Shown here one piece after another: positions 26,391 to 34,657 of a DNA stretch of 64,000 nt (position 1 is the stretch's first letter; the number at the start of each line of letters is the position of its first letter). The position numbers were made by a program, and so were the translations under genes. The stretch lies in the NCBI GenBank assembly GCA_963701815.1, contig CAVPBN010000046.1:257644-321643 (forward strand), given 5' to 3'. A model generated the notes under the pieces. It was not told the DNA's origin. It worked only from the letters and a program-made list of their open reading frames with translations, and searched no databases. The DNA is from AP-15 sp963701815. Its GTDB lineage: Bacteria; Pseudomonadota; Alphaproteobacteria; ATCC43930; CGMCC-115725.

Positions 26391-28423
26391 GTGACACCTG
26401 CCGAGATCACGAGATTGCCCAGTCTGTCGACGGTCGCCGACGCGCCCGGATCGATGACGACGGTCGTGTCGGGTTGTTCGATGATCGCTGGACCGAAAAG
26501 CGCTGCGCCATATGCCAGAGCCTTGCGGTCGAAGATTGCGGTATCGCGCCAGCCGCCGGAGAAATGCACCCGGCGCTTCCCGGTCGGCGCCGCCGCGCCG
26601 GCGCGGTCTCTCGGTCCGGCCAGCACCGCAAGATCGACATCGGGTCGGCGCCCGATTACGGCGGTGCGCAGGTTCACCAGCATCGCCTGCATACCGGGCA
26701 GCTCGATATCGAACCGCACCTTGTAGCGCTCGACAAAATCCGTGAGCACGCGGCGCCTGTCGAAGCCCGGCGACGCCACCGGTACGCGGAAAACGTGGCT
26801 TTGACCGCGGAACTGCAAATCGGCTTCGTGCCGCGTCACGATTTCGACGATCGGCACCCCGTCGCTGTCGAGCAGACGGCGCCCCGCCTCGGCTTGTTCG
26901 GCGAAGCGCGCGTCGAGTTCACCCGCCACAACATCGGCCAACCGCTGCCCAATGCTTTGGACGAAATCGTGCCGGACATCGGCGAGAACGCAGCCGAGGC
27001 CCGAGGTAATACCAGGAAAGCGTGGAACCAGGACGGTCGGGATGCCCAGCTCGCGGGCGATCTCGACCGCGTGCAGCGGGCCCGCGCCGCCAAACGCGAA
27101 GAGCGCGAAATCGCGCGGGTCATGCCCCTTCTCGACCGATACCAGGCGGATCGCGTTGGCCAGCTGGTTTGTCGTTACCGCCAGGATCGCTGCCGCAGCA
27201 CCTGTCGTATCGAGGCCGAGCGGATCGCCAATCTGTGCGCGGATCGCAGCGCCGACGGCATCCAAGCCGGTGATCGCGCCGACCCCGGTGAGATGCTCGG
27301 GATTGAGCCGCCCAAGGACGAGATTGGCATCGGTCACGGTGGCGGCGCTGCCGCCGCGGCCGTAAGCGATCGGTCCTGGACGGGCGCCGGCGCTTTCCGG
27401 GCCGACTTGCAGGATGCCGGCCTGGGTTACGCGGGCAATGCTGCCGCCACCCGCACCGATGGTGTGGATGTCCACCAGAGGGACCCGCAAGGGCACGCCG
27501 TAGGCAATATCCTTCTCTGCGCTCAGCGCCGGCTCGCCGGCCACGATCAGCGAGACATCGAAACTCGTGCCTCCCATGTCGCAAGCGACCAGGTTCGGAT
27601 GCCCGGCCTGCACGCCGATGCGCGCCGCGGCGATGGCGCCCGCGGCGGGGCCCGACATTATGGTGTGGACGGCAAGATCGGTCGCCGTTTCCGCCGCCAT
27701 CATTCCGCCGTTCCCCTGCATCACCAGCAGTTCGTCGGCGAGCCCGGCGCCGCGCAGGTTCTGCGACAGGCGGCCGAGATAGCGGGATACGATCGGTTGA
27801 ACATAGCCGTTGAGCGCCGCAGTACTGCCGCGCTCAAACTCGCGCGCCTCGCACAGCACCTCGCTGCCCAACGTCACAAATCGATTGGGCCAAATTTCGC
27901 GGGCGATCTCGGCGCAGCGCCGCTCATGGGCAGGGTTGGCGTAGGCATGGATGAAGTGAATCACCAATCCCTCGGCGCCGCGCTCGCGCAGGTTCTGCAC
28001 AGCCCGGCGCACAGCGGGCTCGTCGAGCGGTATCAGCACCCGGCCGGCAGCGTCGATCCGCTCGGCGATTTCGACGCGCAATTCGCGCGGGATCAGCGCC
28101 TCGAAGCTTCCCGTCATGCCGTAGGCATTCGGGCGGGTGCGGCGACCGAGTTCGAGCACATCGCGAAACCCGGCGGTGGTCAACAGTCCGCAGCGCGCTC
28201 CTTTCCGTTCCAGCACGGCGTTTGTCGCGACGGTGGTTCCGTGGATCAGCGCCGCCACGGCCGCATAGTCGATCCCCAGGACATCCAGACCGGCGACAAA
28301 CCCGATCGATTGATCCTCCGGGGTCGACGGGACCTTGGCGACGCGGAACAGCCCGGTCACCGGGTCGAGCGCCAGAAGATCCGTGAATGTACCGCCGACA
28401 TCGGCGCCGATCTGCCACGCCAT
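26387..28423 (-). CDS. Hydantoinase A / oxoprolinase family protein
   Basis: 678 residues with the ATPase N-terminus IGADVGGTFTDLLALD, ATNAVLERKGARCGLLTTAGFRDVLELGRR, a central MQGNGGMMAAETATDLAVHTIMSGPAAGAIAA, MGGTSFDVSLI and IGAGGGSIARVTQAGILQVGPESAGARPGP. These are the standard HyuA/acetone-carboxylase beta-like blocks. It starts 6 bp after the UGSC selenoprotein gene, and ends inside the start of hyuB. The tight packing indicates one operon with the thioredoxin fusion and the UGSC gene. The protein binds ATP and, with HyuB, activates a cyclic amide or ketone. Confidence 0.9.
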   Translation of the reverse strand: MAWQIGADVGGTFTDLLALDPVTGLFRVAKVPSTPEDQSIGFVAGLDVLGIDYAAVAALIHGTTVATNAVLERKGARCGLLTTAGFRDVLELGRRTRPNAYGMTGSFEALIPRELRVEIAERIDAAGRVLIPLDEPAVRRAVQNLRERGAEGLVIHFIHAYANPAHERRCAEIAREIWPNRFVTLGSEVLCEAREFERGSTAALNGYVQPIVSRYLGRLSQNLRGAGLADELLVMQGNGGMMAAETATDLAVHTIMSGPAAGAIAAARIGVQAGHPNLVACDMGGTSFDVSLIVAGEPALSAEKDIAYGVPLRVPLVDIHTIGAGGGSIARVTQAGILQVGPESAGARPGPIAYGRGGSAATVTDANLVLGRLNPEHLTGVGAITGLDAVGAAIRAQIGDPLGLDTTGAAAAILAVTTNQLANAIRLVSVEKGHDPRDFALFAFGGAGPLHAVEIARELGIPTVLVPRFPGITSGLGCVLADVRHDFVQSIGQRLADVVAGELDARFAEQAEAGRRLLDSDGVPIVEIVTRHEADLQFRGQSHVFRVPVASPGFDRRRVLTDFVERYKVRFDIELPGMQAMLVNLRTAVIGRRPDVDLAVLAGPRDRAGAAAPTGKRRVHFSGGWRDTAIFDRKALAYGAALFGPAIIEQPDTTVVIDPGASATVDRLGNLVISAGVT

Positions 28424-28429
28424 CCGCGA

Positions 28430-28948
28430 TCAGCCGCCCTTGACCAGCAGCGCCATGATCGCGTCGAGATGGTCGTCGGCCAGCTGCTTTAATTCATTGT
28501 CGGTGCGGTCCTGCACCGGATGGGGGATGAATACGATTGCCGGGTCGATGCCGAGCGATTTGGCCCCGGCCGCCGCCCCTTCCATAAACTCTGTCGTCGC
28601 CACACCGACCGTCGGGATGCCGCGTGCTTCGAGGTCTGCCATGTCATGCGTACAGCACGAAATGCAGGAGCCTCAATCGGACAAGCCTTCGATGACAAGG
28701 TCGACTTCGGCAGCGATCTGTTGCCGCAACGGCAGCGGCGCCACCCGCGTGTTGGTCGGCTTGGCATAGTGCTTGACGGCGATGCCGCGCTCGCCGAGCC
28801 GTTCGCCGAGGCGGCGCAGAAACACGTCGCCGCGCGCCTTGGCGATGTCGAGGATCCCGATCGTCAACCCGTCGACACGCTCCGGCCGCGGCAGACGCGG
28901 CCGGATTGTCGGACTTCGCTCCGAAGTCGGGTCGAGCAGCACCGTCAT
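28430..28948 (-). CDS. UGSC-motif selenoprotein (in-frame TGA read as selenocysteine)
   Basis: ATG 28948 follows AAGGAGGT with 6-base spacing. The N-terminal half reads RVDGLTIGILDIAKARGDVFLR and AAEVDLVIEGLSD, then TGA (28675-28673), then G-S-C-I-S-C-C-T-H-D and MADLEARGIPTVGVATTEF, all in one frame to a stop at 28430. This gives 172 residues with residue 92 as selenocysteine. The U-G-S-C motif defines the UGSC selenoprotein family known from marine metagenomes, in which the first residue is Sec or Cys. Calling only the downstream ATG (28642) would split it. The gene sits 33 bp after the thioredoxin-fusion gene and 6 bp before hyuA. Function of the family is unknown; a thiol-selenol redox role is inferred. 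Confidence 0.85.
28637..28657 (-). promoter_or_regulatory. Candidate bacterial SECIS hairpin
   Basis: Beginning 16 bases after the TGA codon, TGCTGT (28657-28652) can pair with ATGGCA (28642-28637) through six pairs including two G-U wobbles, with a nine-base loop ACGCATGAC. Bacterial SECIS elements lie just downstream of UGA inside the coding region, so position fits. An alternative longer stem (CGTGCT 28659-28654 with AGCACG 28628-28623) is possible. Folding was done by eye. Confidence 0.4.
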
Positions 28949-28981
28949 ATCGACCTCCTTAAAGTTTGACTTGCCTCAAAG

Positions 28982-30415
28982 TTAGACCGGCCTCGTCACC
29001 GGAATACTGCCGTGCTCGCCGCTCGCCGACCAGCCCCCGATAATGCCGGAAAACATGCCGGCGTCGCCCCCGGCATGGACGACCATCAATCCGCCCGGAC
29101 GGAACTTGTTGACGGTCCTGCCGGCAAGCGAGGGCGGGCCGCCTTCGGCGATGCCCTTGGCGCCCGCGACCAGCTCATCGCCCGGGATTTCGCACAGCCG
29201 ATAAAGCTCTTGCAGCAGCCGCGCCTTTGACCACCCGGCATTCCTGAAGGTGCGGTGATGCTCGGGGCAGACCACGATCAGAGCATCGCCGGCCGGCGCC
29301 AGCTTGACATTGTGAATCGCCTTCAAGGATTCGGCAAAGCTGCGCGACAAACTCTCGGGGTCGCGCGACTTCTGATCGACCACGCCCTGCAAGCCAAACC
29401 CGGCGAACACCGTCACCGCCGATTGACCCGGTCCGAGACCCTGTTCGACCGACAGCGGCTCCCAACTCGATCCTTCCTCGTCCTCGGCAAAGCAATATGT
29501 GTATTTGCCGGGATTGCCCAGGGTTGCGCGATCGACCTCGCGCGGCCTGCCGCCGCCGATATTACGGATCACGAGCTGCAAGGCGCGGCCGATCGAGCCG
29601 TTGGCGCGGTTGCCCTGGCCCAACACATTCCCCTTGGCATTCATGCCGATATGGCGGCGAACCGGGCCGTTGACGATAACCACCGGACCGACGAACATCG
29701 TTGTCGCCAGCACGCCGTGCATGGCAAAGCGCTCGTCGAGCACCGCTTCGACCGCGGCCAACACCACCGGCAGGTATTCGGGTTTGCAACCCGCCATGAC
29801 CGCGTTGACGGCAATTTTTTCGACTGTTGCCGGAGCGAGGTCGGGCGGAACAAGTCCCAGCACTTCCTGCGGGTCGCGCGCAGTGCCGTCGAGCATGCGC
29901 AGGACACGCTCCTCGGTCGGCGGCGCCAATGGCAGGCCGTCGGACCAGCCGCGTGCATCCATCGCCTCCTGCTCATCCTCGCCCGCGCCGATCTCGATAC
30001 GGCGTGATTTGAGCCCGGTCTCGTTGAAGCGGACTTTCAGACGCTCGACGACACCAGGCTCGATATTCTTTGAGCCGCAGCCGGGCCGCATGTCGGGCAG
30101 ACCAGGCCCCAGCCCCGCGAGGCCGGTCAGCCTCTCCCATTCGCCGCGGTCCCAGCCATAGGTGCGGTCGACCTCGCGTCCCCCCTCAAAGCGGAGCAAG
30201 GTCGGCACGGTCTCGATCCTCAGCCGGTGCGACACATCGAGTAGAGTGTCGTCTATCCTGTCCGGCACGATCTCCGGAAAGGAAGGATCATCCTGGGTAT
30301 AGACGGCAAGCCCGGTCCGCTGCGCCAGCGCGCCCAACACCGGCGCCACCAATTCGCAGGTCGGGCAATCGCGTTTGACGACCGCAACGAGGCCATCGGA
30401 TGGCAGAGTGTTCAT
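28982..30415 (-). CDS. Thioredoxin-domain protein fused to a large UGSC-associated conserved domain
   Basis: 477 residues. Residues 1-105 are thioredoxin-like, with VVKRDCPTCELVAP (CPTC at 17-20) and cis-proline context IETVPTLLRF. The remainder is a conserved domain with DGLPLAPPTEERVLRML, VMAGCKPEYLPVVLAAVEAV, VVIVNGPVRRHIGMN, GQGNRANGSIGRALQLVIRN, LGNPGKYTYCFAEDEE and VCPEHHRTFRNAGWSKARLL. Several Cys (PGCGSKN, AGCKPEY, IVVCPEH, YRLCEIP) could exchange electrons with the thioredoxin site or the selenoprotein encoded next. I do not know a named function. The arrangement argues that this protein and the UGSC protein work as partners. Confidence 0.75.
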   Translation of the reverse strand: MNTLPSDGLVAVVKRDCPTCELVAPVLGALAQRTGLAVYTQDDPSFPEIVPDRIDDTLLDVSHRLRIETVPTLLRFEGGREVDRTYGWDRGEWERLTGLAGLGPGLPDMRPGCGSKNIEPGVVERLKVRFNETGLKSRRIEIGAGEDEQEAMDARGWSDGLPLAPPTEERVLRMLDGTARDPQEVLGLVPPDLAPATVEKIAVNAVMAGCKPEYLPVVLAAVEAVLDERFAMHGVLATTMFVGPVVIVNGPVRRHIGMNAKGNVLGQGNRANGSIGRALQLVIRNIGGGRPREVDRATLGNPGKYTYCFAEDEEGSSWEPLSVEQGLGPGQSAVTVFAGFGLQGVVDQKSRDPESLSRSFAESLKAIHNVKLAPAGDALIVVCPEHHRTFRNAGWSKARLLQELYRLCEIPGDELVAGAKGIAEGGPPSLAGRTVNKFRPGGLMVVHAGGDAGMFSGIIGGWSASGEHGSIPVTRPV

Positions 30416-30614
30416 CGGGTCCCCATTTCGATCCCTGTCGCGAGCATGGGACCGCGTCTGTCGCCTGGCAAGATCGAGGCCCCTGGACGGCGCGTATCGC
30501 AGAGGTTCTCGCAGTCGTGCTCCTGGTCTCGGGTCACATCATCGGCGGATGTCGTTCGTCGTCCATCTTCCTCTTCCTTTGGCTCGATCAGCGCAGCAGT
30601 AGGCTTGGTAAACC

Positions 30615-31568
30615 TCACCGGACGTGCAGCACCGCCTTGCCGGTGAAGTCGCGATCGAGAAGCCGGCGGGCCACGGCGCCGATCTCGCTCCACGGCTCCT
30701 CGACCGCAATTTGCGGCCGCAGCTTTTTTGCCGCGATCAGATCGGCGAGCAGCGCCAAGCCGATGCCGGCCCGCTCGACACTCATCAATTCGTGGAACAG
30801 GGTGAGCCCGTAGAGCCGCACCCCGCCGGTCGCAAAGAAATCGCGGCTTTCGAACGTCGCCTGCGCAGAATCCGACACCCCGAAGGTCACGCAAGTCCCA
30901 CCCGGCTGCAGCATGCCGAGCGCCGCTCTGAGGGCGGAGCCGCCGAGCGAGTCGAGAATCAGCCAAAACGGCCCATGCGGCCTGGCGGCAGCGAGCTCAC
31001 GGCCGACCACGACCCGATCGCCGCACCATTCGGCGACCGCCGCCCGATATTCCTCCCGGCGCACATGGCCCCAGACTTGGGCGCCGGCGGCAGCGGCGAG
31101 CTGGCAGGCGAGATGCCCGACCCCGCCCGAGGCGCCGTCGACCAGGACCTTGCGGCCCAACAACAGCCCGCCCTGGCGCAGCGCGTGCAGTGCGGTGAGG
31201 CCGGCGACCGGCAACGTCGCCGCCTCGGCATCGCCGACGCCATCGGGCAGCGCGGCGACCGCATGGGTGCGGCAGTTGACCCGTTCGGCCCAAGCGCCGG
31301 ACGGCAGAATGCCGACCACCCGCGTGCCCTGTCGGGGCCCGCTCCCATCTGCCGCCACAGTCTCGGTCACGCCGACAAAATCCCAGCCGGGCCGCCATCC
31401 CGGCTCGGCCTGCTGCACCGCGCGCCGCGTCTCGCCGCGGTTGAGCGAGATCGCGGTGACCCGCACCGCCACCTCGTCGCGGTCGGGATCGCGCAATTCA
31501 ACCGGCTTGACGGCAAGCCTGCCCGGTGCGGCCGGATCGACGACAACCGCACGGATTTGTCGCGGCAT
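30615..31568 (-). CDS. Zinc-independent quinone oxidoreductase-like MDR protein
   Basis: 317 residues from ATG 31568, with AGGAGAA upstream; a further in-frame start at 31610 is less likely. GroES-like N-terminus (DEVAVRVTAISLNRGETRRA, PGWDFVGV) lacks the zinc cysteines of alcohol dehydrogenases. The nucleotide fold contains KVLVDGASGGVGHLACQLA. It should reduce a quinone or enone with NADPH. It stands 200 bp from the thioredoxin-fusion gene; those 200 bp show no gene. Confidence 0.85.
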   Translation of the reverse strand: MPRQIRAVVVDPAAPGRLAVKPVELRDPDRDEVAVRVTAISLNRGETRRAVQQAEPGWRPGWDFVGVTETVAADGSGPRQGTRVVGILPSGAWAERVNCRTHAVAALPDGVGDAEAATLPVAGLTALHALRQGGLLLGRKVLVDGASGGVGHLACQLAAAAGAQVWGHVRREEYRAAVAEWCGDRVVVGRELAAARPHGPFWLILDSLGGSALRAALGMLQPGGTCVTFGVSDSAQATFESRDFFATGGVRLYGLTLFHELMSVERAGIGLALLADLIAAKKLRPQIAVEEPWSEIGAVARRLLDRDFTGKAVLHVR

Positions 31569-31677
31569 GGGCGTTCTCCTGTGTCGGCCCGGGTAAATCC
31601 AGCGGCTCACCGCGGGCGGCGAGGTTGCTCGTTGTTGAAGATGCCGGCGATGAAGATGCCGGCGCCTGGCCCGACCC

Positions 31678-32094
31678 TCACAAATTTACGACTGCGACCG
31701 CCTCGATCTCGATCATGAAATCGGGGCCGGCGAGGCGGGTGACGCCAACGGTCGTGCTGGTCGGGGTCGCCACTCCGAAATAACGCATGCGTACATCGCC
31801 GCACTTCTGAAACTCATCGAAATCGGTGACAAAGGTGTTGGTCTTGACGACGTCGGCCCAGCTCGCGCCGGCCGCCTTGAGGCACCGGTCGAGGTTCTGG
31901 AACGTCTGTTCCATTTGGGCGCGCATATCGCCCTTCCCGACGCAATTGCCGTCGATGTCGCGAGCCAGCTGGCCGGCGATGTAAACGATCTTGCCGGTGC
32001 CGCTCACCGTCACGACGTGCGAGTAGGAGGGCTGCCCACCCGACATCCTGACATTCATGCCATCCGGCTGCATCCGCTCGATCTCGAGGACCAT
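31678..32094 (-). CDS. RidA/YjgF/TdcF family enamine/imine deaminase-like protein
   Basis: 138 residues from ATG 32094 with GGGGAGAG upstream. Conserved elements are YSHVVTVSGTGKIVYIAGQLARD, GDMRAQMEQTFQNLDRCLKAAGASWADVVKTNTFVTDF and a C-terminal STTVGVTRLAGPDFMIEIEAVAVV. The RidA arginine that contacts the substrate carboxylate is not in its usual place near the end of the protein, so it is a diverged subfamily. RidA proteins hydrolyse reactive enamines from amino acid metabolism. Confidence 0.85.
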   Translation of the reverse strand: MVLEIERMQPDGMNVRMSGGQPSYSHVVTVSGTGKIVYIAGQLARDIDGNCVGKGDMRAQMEQTFQNLDRCLKAAGASWADVVKTNTFVTDFDEFQKCGDVRMRYFGVATPTSTTVGVTRLAGPDFMIEIEAVAVVNL

Positions 32095-32408
32095 TGGTCT
32101 CTCCCCGTTGTGTTCATAGGTTTGCGTGATGCGGGTAGCATTCCAGCAGCAGATGTCCAAGCGGAATGGCAGCCTTGATCTCGGCAAGCCTGCATGGCGC
32201 TCCTCGGGCGTAGCCCCGCGGGGTGCGGTTTCGCCGCTCCGCCTTGCCTCGGCCGGGTCAAAATCGACCGGTCGGACGCCGCGCGGCCGGGGAGACCGAT
32301 TTCACGCGCAGGCCCGATCAATTCCCGCATAAACCTTCGGCGCCGTGTGCCGCGCCGGCTTCCGGGTCTCATGCTAAAAACGCGGGGACGGCATAGCAGG
32401 AGGACGGC
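32095..32408. other. Divergent intergenic region, no gene seen
   Basis: 314 bp separate the divergent starts of the RidA-like gene and the SDR gene. It should carry both promoters. A GAGGAGAG-type and an AGGAGG ribosome site flank it, but I see no convincing operator, repeat or RNA gene. Confidence 0.4.
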
Positions 32409-33161
32409 ATGGGGCGGGTCGAAGGCAAAGTGGCGCTGGTTGCGGGCGCGGGAGGCGGCATCGGCGGCGCCGGGGCCGAGGCGCTGGCCCGCGAGGGCGC
32501 GGCGGTGTTCTGCACCGACCGCGACGGTGCGGCGGCCGAGGCTGCCGCTGCCCGGATTCGGGTTGCCGGCGGGCGGGCAACAGCCTCGGCCCTCGACGTG
32601 CGCGACCGTGGGGCGGTCGATGCGGCTGTTGCCGCCGTCGTGCGCGAATTCGGCCGGCTCGACATCGTGCTCGAATCGGCCGGGATCAGCCACCGGCTCA
32701 ATTTCCTGGAGGTCGATGCCGAGACCTGGGACCGCATCGTCGCGGTCAACCTGACCGGCATGTTTCACCTCGGCCAGGCGGCGGCGCGGCAAATGGTCAA
32801 GCAGGGCGGCGGCAGCATCATCAACGTGACCTCGCAGCTCGCCGAGGTGGCGCGGCCCGAGCGCGCCGCCTATGTCGCCTCGAAAGGCGGCGCCCGCTCG
32901 CTGACGCAGGCGATGGCGGTCGATCTGGCGGCGCACGGCATCCGCGTCAACGCGCTGGCGCCAGGCCCGACGCTGACCGGGCTGACGCGCGCGAGCTATG
33001 CCGACCCCGAAGCGCGGCGTGCCACCGAAGCGGCGATCCCGCTCGGCCGGCTCGGCCAGCCCGAGGATCTCGTCGGCGCGGTGCTGTTTCTCGCCTCCGA
33101 CGAGTCGCGCTGGGTAACCGGCAGCACGGTCACGGTGGACGGCGGCTATCTGGCGATCTGA
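32409..33161 (+). CDS. Short-chain dehydrogenase/reductase
   Basis: 250 residues; ATG 32409 follows AGGAGG. Cofactor motif GAGGGIG (13-19), an LESAGIS segment in place of the NNAG motif, and the catalytic triad Ser142 (NVTSQ), Tyr155 and Lys159 (YVASKGG). The VDGGYLAI C-terminus is classical for FabG-like SDRs. CTDRD after beta-2 suggests NAD rather than NADP preference. The MmgE/PrpD gene starts 11 bp downstream, so the two are an operon. Substrate unknown. Confidence 0.9.
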   Translation: MGRVEGKVALVAGAGGGIGGAGAEALAREGAAVFCTDRDGAAAEAAAARIRVAGGRATASALDVRDRGAVDAAVAAVVREFGRLDIVLESAGISHRLNFLEVDAETWDRIVAVNLTGMFHLGQAAARQMVKQGGGSIINVTSQLAEVARPERAAYVASKGGARSLTQAMAVDLAAHGIRVNALAPGPTLTGLTRASYADPEARRATEAAIPLGRLGQPEDLVGAVLFLASDESRWVTGSTVTVDGGYLAI

Positions 33162-33172
33162 GGAGGCGCCGA

Positions 33173-34525
33173 ATGACCGGCGACCAATCGCATCTCACGC
33201 ACCGGCTGGCGCAATTCGTCGCCGGCTCGCGCTGGGAAGACATCCCGCCGGAAGTGCGCTGCGAGGGCGTGCGCGGGCTCTTGAACTTTGTCGGCTGTGC
33301 GCTCGGCGGCGCGCAGGACGAGGCGATGGGCATCGCGGTCAAGGTGCTGACGCCGTTTTTCGGGCCGCCGCAGGGGAGCGTGATCGGGCGCCGCGAGCGG
33401 CCCGATGCGCTCAACGCCGCTTTCCTCAACGCGGTCAGCGCCAATGTCCTCGAATACGACGACACGCATCTCGCAACGGTGATGCACCCGGCGGCTCCGG
33501 TGGCGCCGGGCCTGTTCGCGCTCGCCGAGCTGCGGCCGGCGTCCGGGCGCGAACTGCTGCACGCGTTCATTCTCGGGGTCGAGGTCTCGTGCCGTGTCGG
33601 GCTCGGCGTAATGCCGACGCATTACCGGCGCGGCTGGCACATCACCGCGACCTGCGGAATTTTCGGGGCGGCGGCCGCCTGCGCCCGCCTCGCTGGGCTC
33701 GACGCGCGGCGCACCGCCTGGGCGCTCGGCCATGCCGCAACGCAATCCGCCGGCCTCGTCGAAAACCTCGGCAGCATGGCGAAGAGCCTCGGGGTCGGCA
33801 ACGCCGCGAAAAACGGTTTGGCGGCGGCGCTGTTCGCCGAGGGCGGGTTCAGCGGACCCGAGCAGCCGATCGAAGGGCGCTACGGGTTTGCGGCGGTGAC
33901 CAGCGACTCGGCCGATCTTGCACGCATCACCGCTGGGCTCGGCGAACGCTGGGAGGTGCTGAACAACGCGTACAAGCCCTATCCGTGCGGGGTCGTGCTG
34001 TTCCCGGTCATCGACGCGTGTCTCGATCTGCGCGCCCGCCACGCGCCGGCGCCGGAAGCGATCGACCGCGTCGTCGTGCGCGGCCACCCGCTGATGCGCG
34101 AGCGCACCGACCGGCCGAATGTCGAGACCGGGCGCGACGCCAGGGTCAGCCTGCAGCACAGCGTCGCCGCAGCGTTCCTCTTCGGCGCCGCCGGGCTCGC
34201 GCAATACGAGGACGCTTGCGTCGCCGACGCGGCCGTGCGCGCGTTGCGCGCCAGGGTCGTCTTCGAGGAGGACCCGGCGGCGCCGGTCGAGTCGGCCACC
34301 GTGACATTGCGCCTCGCCGACGGGACGGAGCTGAGCCGGCATATCCGGCACGGCCGCGGCACGCCGGGCCGGCCGATGAGCGACGCCGAACTCGACGCCA
34401 AGGTGCGCGAGCTCGCCGCCTACGGCGCCCCGTTTGTCGACATTGCCGGCCTGATCGCTGCGGTGCGGGGCATCGAGGAGGAGGCCGATCCGATCCGATT
34501 GCTGCGGCTGACCGTTCCTGACTGA
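33173..34525 (+). CDS. MmgE/PrpD family protein (2-methylcitrate dehydratase-like)
   Basis: 450 residues; ATG 33173 follows GGAGG. LTHRLAQFVAGSRWEDIPPEV, ALNAAFLNAVSANVLEYDDTHLATVMHPAAPVAPGLFALAE, GIFGAAAACARLAGL and GSMAKSLGVGNAAKNGLAAALFAEGGFSGP are the family blocks. The conserved YDDTH and MHPA segments surround the active site. MmgE/PrpD proteins dehydrate 2-methylcitrate or isomerise/dehydrate related hydroxy acids; non-propionate paralogues like this one, beside an SDR, usually serve unknown catabolic steps. Confidence 0.88.
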   Translation: MTGDQSHLTHRLAQFVAGSRWEDIPPEVRCEGVRGLLNFVGCALGGAQDEAMGIAVKVLTPFFGPPQGSVIGRRERPDALNAAFLNAVSANVLEYDDTHLATVMHPAAPVAPGLFALAELRPASGRELLHAFILGVEVSCRVGLGVMPTHYRRGWHITATCGIFGAAAACARLAGLDARRTAWALGHAATQSAGLVENLGSMAKSLGVGNAAKNGLAAALFAEGGFSGPEQPIEGRYGFAAVTSDSADLARITAGLGERWEVLNNAYKPYPCGVVLFPVIDACLDLRARHAPAPEAIDRVVVRGHPLMRERTDRPNVETGRDARVSLQHSVAAAFLFGAAGLAQYEDACVADAAVRALRARVVFEEDPAAPVESATVTLRLADGTELSRHIRHGRGTPGRPMSDAELDAKVRELAAYGAPFVDIAGLIAAVRGIEEEADPIRLLRLTVPD

Positions 34526-34657
34526 CCGGGTCAAATCAGCCTGTGCGGCGTCACCCCCGCTGCGACGCCGGCAGCGGGCCCGACCGGTTTCGCGCGCGCC
34601 GCCGCCGAGGCGGCCTTCGGGTCCGTCATATGGGAGCACAGATTTTCGAAAGTCGGA

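Noticed and set aside
32095..32408. Possible operator or small RNA between the divergent RidA and SDR genes
   Set aside because: I could not find an inverted repeat or conserved promoter pattern by eye.
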